DNA of 64,000 bases from Demequina sp. B12 (GTDB lineage: Bacteria; Actinomycetota; Actinomycetes; Actinomycetales; Demequinaceae): positions 310,001 through 374,000 of the forward strand of contig NZ_JAPEHU010000002.1 in the NCBI RefSeq assembly GCF_028823635.1. Reading direction: 5' to 3'. Shown piece after piece: positions 15,778 to 24,959 of this stretch. Each line of letters begins with the position of its first letter. The stretch's first letter is position 1. Position numbers and translations under genes: made by a program. The notes beneath the pieces were generated by a model, which saw only the letters and a program-made list of their open reading frames with translations, searched no databases and had not been told where the DNA came from.

Positions 15778-16824
15778 ATGACACCACACACTCTGCGCGG
15801 ACCCGGAGAGCTCATTTCCGCCCTTCCGCACCTGCTGGAATCTGTCCCACGTGAGTCGATCGTCGTCGTCGGGGTCGAGCGTGATGGGCGACTTGCCACC
15901 GTCATGAGACTGGACCGGCGTGATCTCGTGATGCGCGACACGTCGTGGACATGTGTGGCCGCCTTGGACCGCGCTCTACGTCAGCAAGGCGTCAGCCGCG
16001 TCTTGCTGGTCAGTTGGACGCACGAGGACTCGCGGCTCGCGTGTATCGCGCTTGATGCAGTTCAGGCCGGGCTTGGCGCCGATATCGCGGTGCTCGACTC
16101 GTGGGCGACTGACGGGAGCTACTACTGGGGTCCAGGGTGTTGCGACGATGCGTGTTGTCCGCCGGAGGGTCGCCCCCTGCCGGAAGCCCAACCGGAGTCA
16201 TTGTCGGCCCCCTCTCGTTACAGTGTTCGGCCGCGTCCCGCCGGGGGAGTCGAGTCCGCCCGCATGCGAAAGAACGCGGCCGCGGCCGCCGACCGCTGGG
16301 CCAAGCGCTGTTCATCCCGCGCCCCCTGGTGTCTCCAGAGTTGGGAACACGTGCTCGAGACCATCGGGGGTCGCACCGACGCCCCCACCTGGGGGAAGGT
16401 CATCGCTGGACTCAACGATGTCCGGGTGCGAGACGCGCTCATTGTGTACTGGTGGGGTGCGAGTGAAGAGGTCATCGCGGATGTGCTCGAGGGGCGAAGC
16501 AACGATGCCGTTGCAGGGGTGATGGACGGAGCCTTGCGACCTGGAAGCTCCGCAGCGCCGGACCCCATTGACATCGCTGCGGCGGTGTCCTGGGTGCGGG
16601 AGCTCGCCCGCATGAGCCGGGGCTCCGCGCGCGCCGTTGCCTTCAGTCTGGAGGCCGTCCTGCACTGGTGGAGCGGCGACATTGATACGGCTCGATCATC
16701 TGCGGCCGCCGCCCTCAGACAAGATCCCACCTACACTTTGGCAACGCTCTTGGCGGACATGTGCGACGCTGGACTGCGCCCAGGATGGACAGGGTCCCGC
16801 GAGACGTGGGGTGATGCTTCCTAG
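15778..16824 (+). CDS. DUF4192 family protein
   Basis: A 348-residue actinobacterial protein of unknown function. It begins with LRGPGELISALPHLL and a region IVVVGVERDGRL typical of DUF4192, and carries the diagnostic cysteine cluster GPGCCDDACCPPEGRPL around residue 125. That cluster could bind metal, but this is not established. No signal peptide or membrane helix is evident. The ATG at 15778 is preferred over the GTG at 15751 because CACAGT lies 7 nt upstream and the conserved region begins soon after. The gene is divergent from polyprenyl synthetase and precedes the principal sigma factor gene by 240 nt. Confidence 0.85.
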   Translation: MTPHTLRGPGELISALPHLLESVPRESIVVVGVERDGRLATVMRLDRRDLVMRDTSWTCVAALDRALRQQGVSRVLLVSWTHEDSRLACIALDAVQAGLGADIAVLDSWATDGSYYWGPGCCDDACCPPEGRPLPEAQPESLSAPSRYSVRPRPAGGVESARMRKNAAAAADRWAKRCSSRAPWCLQSWEHVLETIGGRTDAPTWGKVIAGLNDVRVRDALIVYWWGASEEVIADVLEGRSNDAVAGVMDGALRPGSSAAPDPIDIAAAVSWVRELARMSRGSARAVAFSLEAVLHWWSGDIDTARSSAAAALRQDPTYTLATLLADMCDAGLRPGWTGSRETWGDAS

Positions 16825-16860
16825 ACCAGGATTGTCACCGAGCCTGGGGGAGGGGACCTC

Positions 16861-16892
16861 GGGAACGAATCAGTTGACAAGCCCGTTATACT
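16861..16892 (+). promoter_or_regulatory. Promoter region of the principal sigma factor gene with a SigR/SigE-type match
   Basis: GGGAAC (16861-16866) is followed, with 18 nt between GGAAC and GTT, by GTT at 16885-16887. This fits the GGAAY-N18-GTT consensus of actinobacterial SigR/SigH/SigE-type ECF sigma factors. A near-consensus housekeeping -10 TATACT (16887-16892) overlaps its end. A TTGACA at 16874-16879 is only 7 nt from TATACT and cannot be its -35. The interval 16825-17064 otherwise holds an untranslated leader of roughly 165 nt. Confidence 0.5.
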
Positions 16893-17064
16893 TGAATGGA
16901 TTTGTTTGAGGCGCTCTTCGGGAGATGTCCAACGCTTCCCCGGAGTATCGTTCAACTGCCGTCGAGTCGACTCATCTGCCGCAGCGCATGGAGACGCCTC
17001 CTGGGGGTGCCGAGCGAGCCGGAAGGCCTCATGCAACCCACACGACCAGCGTCGAGACCTCGAC

Positions 17065-18369
17065 ATGATGCTCGCGCCGAATGCGGCGCGCTCCAACGAG
17101 AAGGAGAAGGCCACGACTACCGCAGCCTCGTCCACCGCCCGCAAGACCGCTTCTGCGAAGGCAAACTCCTCCTCGGCCGAGAAGGCCGCAGCTGAGGTGG
17201 AATCCCACGACGCACCCGAAGCTGAGGCGAAGGAGACCCCCAAGAAGAAGGCTCCGGCCCGCAAGAAGCCTGCCGCGAAGAAGGCCGCTCCAAAGAAGGA
17301 GACCGTCAAGGCCTCCGACGTGCCCGAAGAGCGCGAGTTGGAAGAACCGGCCGAAGACGAGAAGACCGCGAAGAAGGAAGACGAGTCAGACGACAGCCGC
17401 GGGTTCGTCCTCGGAAACGCTGACGACGACGCTCCTGTCCAGCAGGTGACCACCGCGGGTGCCACCGCGGACCCGGTCAAGGACTACCTGAAGCAGATCG
17501 GTAAGGTCGCTCTGCTGAATGCTGAGCAGGAAGTCGATCTTGCCAAGCGCATCGAAGCTGGACTGTTTGCCGAAGAGAAGTTGGCTTCTGGCGAGAAGAT
17601 CGCTCCGAAGATGCGTACGGAACTCGAGTGGATCGCCAACGACGGTCGTCACGCGAAGAACCACCTTCTCGAGGCAAACCTCCGTCTGGTGGTGTCGCTG
17701 GCGAAGCGCTACACCGGGCGCGGCATGCTCTTCCTGGACCTGATTCAGGAAGGCAACCTGGGTCTCATCCGTGCGGTCGAGAAGTTTGACTACACCAAGG
17801 GCTACAAGTTCTCGACGTATGCCACCTGGTGGATTCGCCAGGCCATCACGCGCGCCATGGCGGACCAGGCTCGCACCATTCGTATCCCGGTACACATGGT
17901 GGAAGTCATCAACAAGCTCGCTCGCGTCCAGCGTCAGATGCTGCAGGACCTGGGACGCGAACCCACTCCGGAAGAGTTGGCTGAAGAGCTGGACATGACT
18001 CCTGAGAAGGTCGTTGAGGTTCAGAAGTACGGTCGAGAGCCCATTTCGCTGCACACTCCGCTCGGTGAAGACGGCGACTCGGAGTTCGGTGACCTGATCG
18101 AGGACTCTGAGGCCGTGGTGCCCGCAGATGCTGTGGGCTTCACGTTGCTGCAGGAAGAACTCACCAAGGTGATGGACACGCTGTCCGAGCGCGAAGCGGG
18201 CGTCGTGGGAATGCGCTTTGGTCTCACCGATGGACAGCCCAAGACTCTCGACGAGATCGGACGCGTGTTTGGTGTGACGCGTGAGCGCATCCGCCAGATC
18301 GAATCCAAGACCATGTCGAAGTTGCGTCACCCGTCGCGTTCGCAAGTGTTGCGCGACTACCTGGACTAA
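17065..18369 (+). CDS. sigA: RNA polymerase principal sigma factor (RpoD/SigA/HrdB)
   Basis: Housekeeping sigma-70 factor that directs RNA polymerase to most promoters. The 434-residue protein has a long Lys/Ala/Glu-rich N-terminal region (1-130) typical of actinobacteria, region 1.2 ([20 protein letters not shown]), region 2 ([37 protein letters not shown], then [13 protein letters not shown]), region 3 and the region 4 helix-turn-helix [20 protein letters not shown]. The reading frame is open back to 16906, but those 53 codons resemble no sigma factor; I start at the ATG at 17065, with a second ATG at once after it, and no strong ribosome site decides between them. The upstream region holds a candidate stress-type promoter. 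It stands alone, with convergent transport genes downstream. Confidence 0.95.
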   Translation: MMLAPNAARSNEKEKATTTAASSTARKTASAKANSSSAEKAAAEVESHDAPEAEAKETPKKKAPARKKPAAKKAAPKKETVKASDVPEERELEEPAEDEKTAKKEDESDDSRGFVLGNADDDAPVQQVTTAGATADPVKDYLKQIGKVALLNAEQEVDLAKRIEAGLFAEEKLASGEKIAPKMRTELEWIANDGRHAKNHLLEANLRLVVSLAKRYTGRGMLFLDLIQEGNLGLIRAVEKFDYTKGYKFSTYATWWIRQAITRAMADQARTIRIPVHMVEVINKLARVQRQMLQDLGREPTPEELAEELDMTPEKVVEVQKYGREPISLHTPLGEDGDSEFGDLIEDSEAVVPADAVGFTLLQEELTKVMDTLSEREAGVVGMRFGLTDGQPKTLDEIGRVFGVTRERIRQIESKTMSKLRHPSRSQVLRDYLD

Positions 18370-18413
18370 GCAGCTCGCGCTCACCGCGCCACCAGACCTT
18401 GACGGGCTGGTCG

Positions 18414-19877
18414 TCACCCCTCGTTTGTGTGGGGCGGCGGCCGGCCCGTTACTGTTTCCTCCGACTCCCACACATCAATGCGACCCGCATTCGGGAGCGT
18501 GTCTCGCACAAAAACAGGGTCCTGGCCCGCACGTACCTGGGCGCTGTAGTTCCGCAGTAGGGCAACCACGTGACGGCTCAATACGCCCAGGACTGGGATG
18601 TTGATCAGCGCCATGACGGCCAGGGCGCCATCCGACAGCGTCCACACCACGTTCGCTTGCGCCAGGCACCCCCACCCCACACAGGCCACGACTCCGATCC
18701 TGAAGACTCTCATCACAGCGCGGCTGCTCGTGAGGTAGCTGATGTTGGCTTCGCCGTAGTAGTAGCTCCCCAAAATCGTGGAAAAGGCCAGGAGAAACAC
18801 GATGAGGGCAAGGAGATAGCCAGCCCACGCTCCGAGAGTCCCCATGACCGCCGTCTCAGTGAGTTCGATTCCACGACTTGCACCTGACAGGTCCGGAACC
18901 GCCACCAGAATGATGAACGCGGTGATGGAGCACACGATGAAGGTGTCGAAGTACACACCCAAGGTTTGAACGAGGCCTTGCTTGACCGGATGCGTGGTGG
19001 CTGCCGACGCCGCGGCATTGGGTGCGGTGCCTAGGCCGGCTTCGTTGGAGAACATTCCGCGCTGAACGCCAACGACAAACACCGACCCCACCGCGCCGCC
19101 GGCAACGGAGTTTCCCGTGAACGCGTCAGTGAGGATTGCTTCGAAGACCGGAACCACCTGATCGAGGTGGCTGCCCACGATCAAGATTCCGAGCGTCAAG
19201 TAGAGCACCGCCATCGACGGCACAAGCGACGCTGTGAAGTGCGCGATCCGGCGAACCCCGCCGAAGACGACGAGTCCTGTAGAGAGCGCGATAAACACTG
19301 CAATGACCCACGGGACCGGGCCGTTGGGGTCCGCGCCGAACGCTCCCGTGACGGTCTCGGAGATCGTGTATGCCTGGAGCGAGTTCACCACAAAAGGAAC
19401 ACTCACAATGAGCACGGCTGCGTAGACCATCCCGAGCGCACGTGACCCCACCCCACGCTCCATGTAGTAGGCGGGACCACCCACGAATCCGTCCCGGGAC
19501 CTTCGCTTGTACAGCTGTGCGAGCGTGGCCTCAACGAAGCTGGTGGCTCCGTTGATCAACGCCATCATCCACATCCAAAAAACCGCTCCGGGGCCGCCAA
19601 TAGCAATGGCGGTCCCCACGCCAGCGATGTTGCCGATGCCCACCCGGGAAGCCGCAGACAGGGTAAACGCTTGGAACGCAGACAGTGACTGAGGGCGGCC
19701 CTGAGCGTCGACGGGCGTGGCGTCGGTGAGGCTCCGCACCATGCGTGGGAGCAGACGTACCTGGACCAGACCCGTACGGACAGTGAAGTACAAGCCCATG
19801 ACGAGGACGATGGGGGCGGCGACCCACGTCCACAAGTCATCAACTGCTGTCGCGACCCACACGTCCACTGTGCTCAT
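18414..19877 (-). CDS. Sodium:alanine symporter family (AGCS) transporter
   Basis: A 487-residue polytopic membrane protein that takes up alanine or glycine with sodium. The family signature is clear: FTLSAASRVGIGNIAGVGTA followed by GGPGAVFWMWMMALINGATS and FVEATLAQLYKRR. Roughly ten or eleven hydrophobic helices can be counted. The start is the ATG at 19877. It lies 69 nt downstream of the EamA transporter on the same strand; that gap contains a CCGGGC/GCCCGG palindrome near 19905-19916 that might attenuate read-through. The gene converges on the sigma factor gene with 44 nt between stops. Substrate is inferred from family membership. Confidence 0.92.
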   Translation of the reverse strand: MSTVDVWVATAVDDLWTWVAAPIVLVMGLYFTVRTGLVQVRLLPRMVRSLTDATPVDAQGRPQSLSAFQAFTLSAASRVGIGNIAGVGTAIAIGGPGAVFWMWMMALINGATSFVEATLAQLYKRRSRDGFVGGPAYYMERGVGSRALGMVYAAVLIVSVPFVVNSLQAYTISETVTGAFGADPNGPVPWVIAVFIALSTGLVVFGGVRRIAHFTASLVPSMAVLYLTLGILIVGSHLDQVVPVFEAILTDAFTGNSVAGGAVGSVFVVGVQRGMFSNEAGLGTAPNAAASAATTHPVKQGLVQTLGVYFDTFIVCSITAFIILVAVPDLSGASRGIELTETAVMGTLGAWAGYLLALIVFLLAFSTILGSYYYGEANISYLTSSRAVMRVFRIGVVACVGWGCLAQANVVWTLSDGALAVMALINIPVLGVLSRHVVALLRNYSAQVRAGQDPVFVRDTLPNAGRIDVWESEETVTGRPPPHTNEG

Positions 19878-19946
19878 GGTGAGGCCAGATTAACCGCGGG
19901 ACGCCCCGGGCGCCCGGCGGGCCAGCGACGGGAACGGCCAAGCCCG

Positions 19947-20927
19947 CTATGGAGCCTCCGGCGGAACCCCCGTGGCGAACGGAGTGTGGCTGTGGGCCTG
20001 TGGTGCTGGTCTGCGTGCAGTTTGGGCGAACACAATCCCTGTGACCACCACAGCGCTACCGACAAGTTGGACCGGGGTGAGCGACTCGCCTAGCCAGAGC
20101 CATGCCACAGCAAAGGCGAACATCACCTCGGATGAGGCCAGAATGCCTGACGTTGTGGCGCTGATGTGACGGAGAGACATGAAGATCAAGGTGAAGGGGG
20201 CGAAGCCGCCTAGGACGACGATGCCTAGAACGGGAAGCCACATCGGCGCGGTCATGTGGTCAAGCGCACCGCCCAATGAGACCGGCTCGGTCAGTGCGGT
20301 GGGTGACAACTCCCACCAACGTGAGAAGACCGCCCAAAACATTGAGGCGAAGAAGGCAACCCAGAATGCCACCGCGAGTGGCGATCGGCTCGCGACGGAC
20401 CTTTCGCCGGTGAGGAAGTAGATCGCGTAGGCAACGGCAGCCCCCAGGCCAGCAAGGACGCCCAGCAGCGCAAGCGACGAGTTCCACACTTGAGCCACCA
20501 CGGCAAGACCCACCAGTACTGCAGTGATCGCCCACCACAGGCGGGGGTGAACCTGTTCCTTGAGAACGAAGCGTGCCCACAGTGCGATGAGGACGACTGC
20601 GGTGTACTCAAACAGAAGTGCAACTCCGACGGGGAGGAGAGAGATCGCCACGGAGTACAGCCACTGCACCATGGCCAATCCAGCAACGCCCACGACTGCG
20701 TAGGTGCGGAGCTCTCGCCACGTCACTTTGAGCGAAGCAGGGTCAATGATGGCTTGGAGACTTCCAGCAAGGACTGCGGTTCCTACGACGCGAAAAAACG
20801 TCAACTGCTCGGGCGTGATCCCAGCTTCCATCACGACCTTGGACATGGAGCCGTTGAAGCCAAAGAGAAATGCGCCAGTGAGAACCATTGCTGCGCCGAG
20901 TGCGGGAATCCGCCGATGAGTGGCCAC
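19947..20927 (-). CDS. EamA/DMT-superfamily transporter
   Basis: A 326-residue membrane protein with ten predicted helices arranged as two EamA repeats. The first repeat begins GAAMVLTGAFLFGFNGSMSK; the second begins around LALLGVLAGLGAAVAYAIYF and ends with ILASSEVMFAFAVAWLWLGE, the usual closing motif of the family, then LTPVQLVGSAVVVTGIVFAQ. Members export amino acids or other metabolites, but the substrate is unknown here. The GTG at 20927 has TACGAT 6 nt upstream. It may be co-transcribed with the alanine symporter downstream. Confidence 0.88.
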   Translation of the reverse strand: MATHRRIPALGAAMVLTGAFLFGFNGSMSKVVMEAGITPEQLTFFRVVGTAVLAGSLQAIIDPASLKVTWRELRTYAVVGVAGLAMVQWLYSVAISLLPVGVALLFEYTAVVLIALWARFVLKEQVHPRLWWAITAVLVGLAVVAQVWNSSLALLGVLAGLGAAVAYAIYFLTGERSVASRSPLAVAFWVAFFASMFWAVFSRWWELSPTALTEPVSLGGALDHMTAPMWLPVLGIVVLGGFAPFTLIFMSLRHISATTSGILASSEVMFAFAVAWLWLGESLTPVQLVGSAVVVTGIVFAQTARRPAPQAHSHTPFATGVPPEAP

Positions 20928-20933
20928 GCCGTC

Positions 20934-20939
20934 ATCGTA
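20934..20939 (-). promoter_or_regulatory. Candidate leaderless -10 for the EamA transporter gene
   Basis: TACGAT on the minus strand, 6 nt before the GTG at 20927. Confidence 0.45.
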
Positions 20940-21011
20940 TGTGGTGGGCGCCCGTGACGGTGGCGCACGATACCATCGGAGCCGAACTCTTCAGAGAGGC
21001 GGAACTCCACC

Positions 21012-21383
21012 ATGGATGCCACGCGGTATGCGTTGCTTATTGCCCACTTCATTGGACTAGCGGCCATTCTGGGGCCTTTCCTCGAGCAATGGCGCTCCGA
21101 CGTCAAGCGCATCACGCAGACGATGGTGTGGGGTGCACGTGCGCAACTCATCACGGGTTTGCTTCTGGTGGGAGTTGCCGAAATGAACGACTACGACGTC
21201 GACCACGTCAAGATTGCCGTGAAGCTCGGAGTTGCGATTGCTGTTGCGGGCCTCGCCGAGGTGGGAGCCAAGCGCACGAAGAGCCTGACGTCGGATGAGC
21301 CCGCCGGCAAGGTCACAACATTCTGGTGGCTCGTGGGCGCGCTGACGGTCGTGAACATCGCCGTCGCCGTCGCCTGGCGCTGA
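21012..21383 (+). CDS. Small integral membrane protein of unknown function
   Basis: A 123-residue protein with three or four hydrophobic segments: YALLIAHFIGLAAILGPFL at the N terminus, MVWGARAQLITGLLLVGVAE, a helix around VKLGVAIAVAGLAEVGA, and WWLVGALTVVNIAVAVAW at the C terminus. There is no signal peptidase site. I recognise no named domain; similar small membrane proteins are scattered in actinobacteria. GAGAGG lies about 12 nt before the ATG. It is followed after 1 nt by a GNAT acetyltransferase gene, so the two are probably one transcription unit and translationally coupled. Confidence 0.7.
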   Translation: MDATRYALLIAHFIGLAAILGPFLEQWRSDVKRITQTMVWGARAQLITGLLLVGVAEMNDYDVDHVKIAVKLGVAIAVAGLAEVGAKRTKSLTSDEPAGKVTTFWWLVGALTVVNIAVAVAWR

Positions 21384-21384
21384 C

Positions 21385-21879
21385 GTGGGGACCGTTCGGC
21401 TCGCGACCTCTGCCGACGCCGCGGAGATCGTGCACCTGGGTGCCCTCATGTATAAGGCGGTCGGTGCTAAACCGACGCCGACGTGGGCTGTTGATGCGAC
21501 CCGCCTGGTGCGTGACCGTCTCGGCCGCGACCTCATCGGCATGGTGATTGACGCCCCGGAGGGCGGCTTGGCATGCTGCGGGCTGCTCAATGTTGCTCCC
21601 CGCCTACCCAAGCCGGGCGCCATGGCGCATCAGATGGGGTACGTGCAGTGGGTGTCGACCGCTCCACAGCATCAACGCAAAGGGTATGCGCGCGCGATCA
21701 TGGATGCCCTGTTGAGCGAGACAGATAAGCGCGGCATCGAGGTGGTAGAGCTCCACGCGACTCCGATGGGTCGACACCTGTACGAGGACCTGGGCTTCTA
21801 CATCAAGCAAGACAACATCGCGATGATGACCGTGCGGGGCCGCGCCGATGACCCGTCGGCTGACGCCGAGGGGCTATGA
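21385..21879 (+). CDS. GNAT-family N-acetyltransferase
   Basis: A 164-residue single-domain acetyltransferase. The acetyl-CoA binding motif A is visible as VQWVSTAPQHQRKGYARAIM (about residues 88-107), followed by the late strand and helix VVELHATPMGRHLYEDLGF. The start GTG at 21385 directly follows the stop of the small membrane protein gene. The substrate is unknown. Its last 6 nt overlap the end of the convergent TspO-like gene (21874-21879). Confidence 0.86.
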   Translation: MGTVRLATSADAAEIVHLGALMYKAVGAKPTPTWAVDATRLVRDRLGRDLIGMVIDAPEGGLACCGLLNVAPRLPKPGAMAHQMGYVQWVSTAPQHQRKGYARAIMDALLSETDKRGIEVVELHATPMGRHLYEDLGFYIKQDNIAMMTVRGRADDPSADAEGL

Positions 21880-22713
21880 CTCGATCCTGCGAGCAGGATC
21901 GAAGTCGATAGCCGCGAACGTCGCTGAGAACGCGATCGCGGCGCTCAACCCGGCAGCCCACATGATCGCCAAACTTTCGGGTTCGCCTGTTGCTCTGCCC
22001 ACGGCGATCCACGCCAAGCCCCAGGTGATCGCAAGGCCAGCAGCGATACTCAGCCACGGGTGCGTTCGCAGGGCCCGAGCGATGACGACAGCAAGCATCG
22101 TGACGACTACGCATACCGCGATCGCGTAGCCGATACCGTCTGCAGGCTGAGCGTCGAGGCTAGCGCTCCCTGCAGCGGTGACATTCGCGGCCAACGCTAC
22201 GGACGACCACCCCAAGTACGCGCCGACTGCCAGTTCTGTGACGGCGGTGCCCCAGGCATCGGACGTCGGAATCGCGACCAGCCGCTTCGCAATGATGCCA
22301 AGGACCGCGACCAGCGTCGCCAACACCACCACAGAAGCCCACAGCCAGCCCGCTTGCACCACTGCGATCCATGCCGCATTGAGCACCATCGAGACGAGGA
22401 TGAGCCACGAGACCGTCCGCATACGACGATCGTTTGCCCTCGAAGGCAGCGCTTGAAGCACAGCGAACGCGGCGAGCGCTATGTAGATCACTGACCACAC
22501 GCCGAAGGCAGGAGAAGCCGGTGCCAGCAACGTGGCGTCTGCGGCGAGTGCCCCATCTGCGGCCTCCTCGATGGGCGTGCCGCTCCATGCGCCTGAACCC
22601 CAGGCGGCACCCGCGATTGCGAGCGCGGAACCGGCAGCGACGCACACCTGTCGCACTCGGTCCGCTGGGGTGCGGGCATCCACAGGACGAATGTTGTTGG
22701 TGTTGTGGGTCAT
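21874..22713 (-). CDS. TspO/MBR-related (tryptophan-rich sensory type) membrane protein
   Basis: A 279-residue protein with about seven or eight hydrophobic helices. The stretch PASPAFGVWSVIYIALAAFA followed by an LNAAWIAVVQAGW motif resembles the core of TspO/MBR-like proteins, although this actinobacterial subgroup is longer than the classical 160-residue TspO. TspO proteins bind porphyrins and stress signals; whether this one does is not shown by the sequence. AGGAGG lies 6 nt before the ATG. It is divergent from parE, with 105 nt between starts, and overlaps the convergent GNAT gene by 6 nt. Confidence 0.75.
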   Translation of the reverse strand: MTHNTNNIRPVDARTPADRVRQVCVAAGSALAIAGAAWGSGAWSGTPIEEAADGALAADATLLAPASPAFGVWSVIYIALAAFAVLQALPSRANDRRMRTVSWLILVSMVLNAAWIAVVQAGWLWASVVVLATLVAVLGIIAKRLVAIPTSDAWGTAVTELAVGAYLGWSSVALAANVTAAGSASLDAQPADGIGYAIAVCVVVTMLAVVIARALRTHPWLSIAAGLAITWGLAWIAVGRATGEPESLAIMWAAGLSAAIAFSATFAAIDFDPARRIES

Positions 22714-22757
22714 CGTTGGCCTCCTACGTGGGACAACACTGATCCGGGGGCGATATT

Positions 22758-22773
22758 CCGCACGTCAGTGCGG
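22758..22773. promoter_or_regulatory. Short dyad in the TspO-like/parE intergenic region
   Basis: CCGCAC-gtca-GTGCGG, a perfect 6-bp inverted repeat midway between two divergent genes. It could be an operator or a small hairpin; nothing further identifies it. Confidence 0.25.
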
Positions 22774-22805
22774 TGTGGCTGGTTCTCTACGTCAGATCCG
22801 GCAAC

Positions 22806-22811
22806 TACCCT
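22806..22811 (+). promoter_or_regulatory. Candidate leaderless -10 for parE
   Basis: TACCCT lies 7 nt before the GTG at 22819, the same hexamer and spacing as at ppc. Confidence 0.5.
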
Positions 22812-22818
22812 TGTCGCC

Positions 22819-24918
22819 GTGGCAGCATCCGACTATTCCGCACGGCATCTTTCCGTTCTCGAGGGGCTCGAGGCGGTTCGCAAACGACCCGGCATGTACA
22901 TCGGCACCACGGACTCGCGTGGTCTCATGCACTGCTTGTGGGAAGTCATCGACAACTCAGTTGACGAGGCGCTGGGCGGTCACGGTGACGAGATCGTCGT
23001 GATCCTGCACCCTGATGACTCTGTCGAGGTGCGTGACAGCGGCCGTGGCATCCCCGTCGATGTCGAACCCAAGACTGGTCTGACCGGTGTCGAGGTCGTG
23101 ATGACCAAATTGCACGCAGGAGGAAAGTTCGGCGGCTCGTCCTACGCTGCGTCCGGTGGCCTCCACGGTGTGGGTGCGTCCGTGGTCAACGCTCTGAGCG
23201 AGCGTCTCGACGTGTGGGTTGACCGTGGCGGGAAAACGCACCACATGGCTTTCCGTCGTGGTGAGCCAGGAAACTGGGACGACTCCGCCCACGGGCCCAG
23301 CACGGACTCCACGTTCGCGCCTTTTACGACGGGCTCCGAGCTTGCAGTCGTCGGCAAGGTCGCGAAGGGACGTAGCGGTACCCGTATCCGGTACTGGGCC
23401 GATCGCCAGATCTTCAACAAGAACGCCCGGTTCACTTTTGAGGACCTGCTCACCCGTGCCCGCCAGACCGCGTTCCTGGTCCCCGGCCTGACCCTGACCG
23501 TGCGTGACGAACGCAATCCCGACGAGATTAGCGCTGAGTCGTTCCGTTACGACGGTGGACCGCGTGACTTCGTTGAGTACATTGCGGCCGATGCTGGGGT
23601 GACCGATACCTGGGAGCTGAAGGGTAGCGGTCACTATCGCGAGACAGTCCCGGTGCTCAAAGCGGACGGCACGCTGGTATCCGAAGAAGTTGAACGAGAA
23701 TGCCAGGTCGATGTTGCCTTGCGGTGGGGCGTGGGCTACGAGACCGAGGTGCGGTCCTTCGTCAACATTATTTCGACGCCCAAGGGCGGCACCCACCAGG
23801 CAGGCTTCGAAGCGGGCCTCACCAAAGTGATCCGCAAGGTCATTGAGACCAACGCGCGCCGCCTCAAGCTGACCGGCAAAGATGGCGCTGAGCGCATCGA
23901 GAAGGACGACATCATGGCCGGTTTGACGGCCGTTGTCACCGTCCGGATCCCTGAGCCTCAGTTCGAGGGTCAGACCAAGGAAGTCCTGGGTACCACCCCG
24001 GTACGTGCGATTGTCGCCAAGGTCGTGGAGAAGGAACTGCTGGAGCGCCTCACCTCGAGCAAGCGTGATGACAAGGCGCAGGCGAACACCGTGATGGAGA
24101 AGATCGTCGCGGAAATGCGGGCACGAGTGGCTGCACGCAAGCAGAAGGAGATCTCACGACGCAAGAACGCTTTGGAGACTTCCTCGCTGCCGGCGAAGCT
24201 TGCCGACTGCCGTAGCAACGATGTCGAGAAGTCTGAGTTGTTCATCGTCGAGGGCGACAGCGCTTTGGGCACGGCCAAGCTTGCGCGGCAGTCGGACTTC
24301 CAGGCGTTGCTGCCGATCCGGGGCAAAATCCTCAACGTCCAAAAGGCCTCCGTCACCGACATGCTGCACAACGCCGAGTGTGCATCGATCATTCAGGTCA
24401 TCGGTGCAGGCTCGGGCCGCACCTTTGACCTTGAGCAGGCTCGCTACGGCAAGATCATTCTGATGACGGATGCTGACGTTGATGGCGCGCACATTCGCAC
24501 CCTGCTGTTGACGTTGTTCTTCCGGTACATGCGTCCCATGATCGACGCTGGCCGCGTGTATGCCGCGGTACCGCCGTTGCACCGAGTTGAGGTCAAGGGG
24601 TCGGCGCGCCGGGAAAAGGAGTACATCTACACGTACTCGGAGAAGGAACTTGCGGACACGTTGCGTGACCTGCGTCGTGCCGGCCGTAAGTACAACGAGG
24701 ACATCCAGCGCTACAAGGGCTTGGGCGAGATGGACGCAGATCAGCTTGCCGAAACCACCATGGACCCCGCTCACCGCACGTTGCGTCGAATCACTGCGGA
24801 CGATGCTGAGGCCGCCGAACGTGTCTTTGAACTTCTGATGGGCAACGAGGTTGCTCCCCGTCGTGACTTCATTGTCGCGGGCGCCGAGAAACTCGATATG
24901 GCACAGATCGACGCCTAA
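22819..24918 (+). CDS. parE: DNA topoisomerase IV subunit B (ParE; GyrB-like)
   Basis: ATPase subunit of the type II topoisomerase that decatenates daughter chromosomes. The 699-residue protein has the GHKL ATPase motifs (EVIDNSVDEALGG, RDSGRGIPVD, GGLHGVGASVVNALS), the transducer region and the TOPRIM motifs EGDSALGTAKLARQS and MTDADVDGAHIRTLLLTLFF. EGDSALGTAK, with Leu where GyrB often has Gly, is the form I associate with actinobacterial ParE. Pairing with the parC gene at 29.6-32 kb also argues against GyrB. The GTG at 22819 is chosen from length and the upstream hexamer; a start at 22705 would add unlike sequence. The Thr/Ser exporter follows after a short gap. Confidence 0.92.
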   Translation: MAASDYSARHLSVLEGLEAVRKRPGMYIGTTDSRGLMHCLWEVIDNSVDEALGGHGDEIVVILHPDDSVEVRDSGRGIPVDVEPKTGLTGVEVVMTKLHAGGKFGGSSYAASGGLHGVGASVVNALSERLDVWVDRGGKTHHMAFRRGEPGNWDDSAHGPSTDSTFAPFTTGSELAVVGKVAKGRSGTRIRYWADRQIFNKNARFTFEDLLTRARQTAFLVPGLTLTVRDERNPDEISAESFRYDGGPRDFVEYIAADAGVTDTWELKGSGHYRETVPVLKADGTLVSEEVERECQVDVALRWGVGYETEVRSFVNIISTPKGGTHQAGFEAGLTKVIRKVIETNARRLKLTGKDGAERIEKDDIMAGLTAVVTVRIPEPQFEGQTKEVLGTTPVRAIVAKVVEKELLERLTSSKRDDKAQANTVMEKIVAEMRARVAARKQKEISRRKNALETSSLPAKLADCRSNDVEKSELFIVEGDSALGTAKLARQSDFQALLPIRGKILNVQKASVTDMLHNAECASIIQVIGAGSGRTFDLEQARYGKIILMTDADVDGAHIRTLLLTLFFRYMRPMIDAGRVYAAVPPLHRVEVKGSARREKEYIYTYSEKELADTLRDLRRAGRKYNEDIQRYKGLGEMDADQLAETTMDPAHRTLRRITADDAEAAERVFELLMGNEVAPRRDFIVAGAEKLDMAQIDA

Positions 24919-24959
24919 AGTCCTGCGTCTCCTGGAGTTTCATCGGCACAATGGACACC

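Noticed and set aside
16874-16892. TTGACA and TATACT read as one housekeeping promoter
   Set aside because: Only 7 nt separate the two hexamers; about 17 are needed.
16906-17064. 53 extra codons before the sigma factor start
   Set aside because: The sequence contains Cys and Arg clusters unlike any RpoD N terminus; the region fits an untranslated leader behind the promoter.
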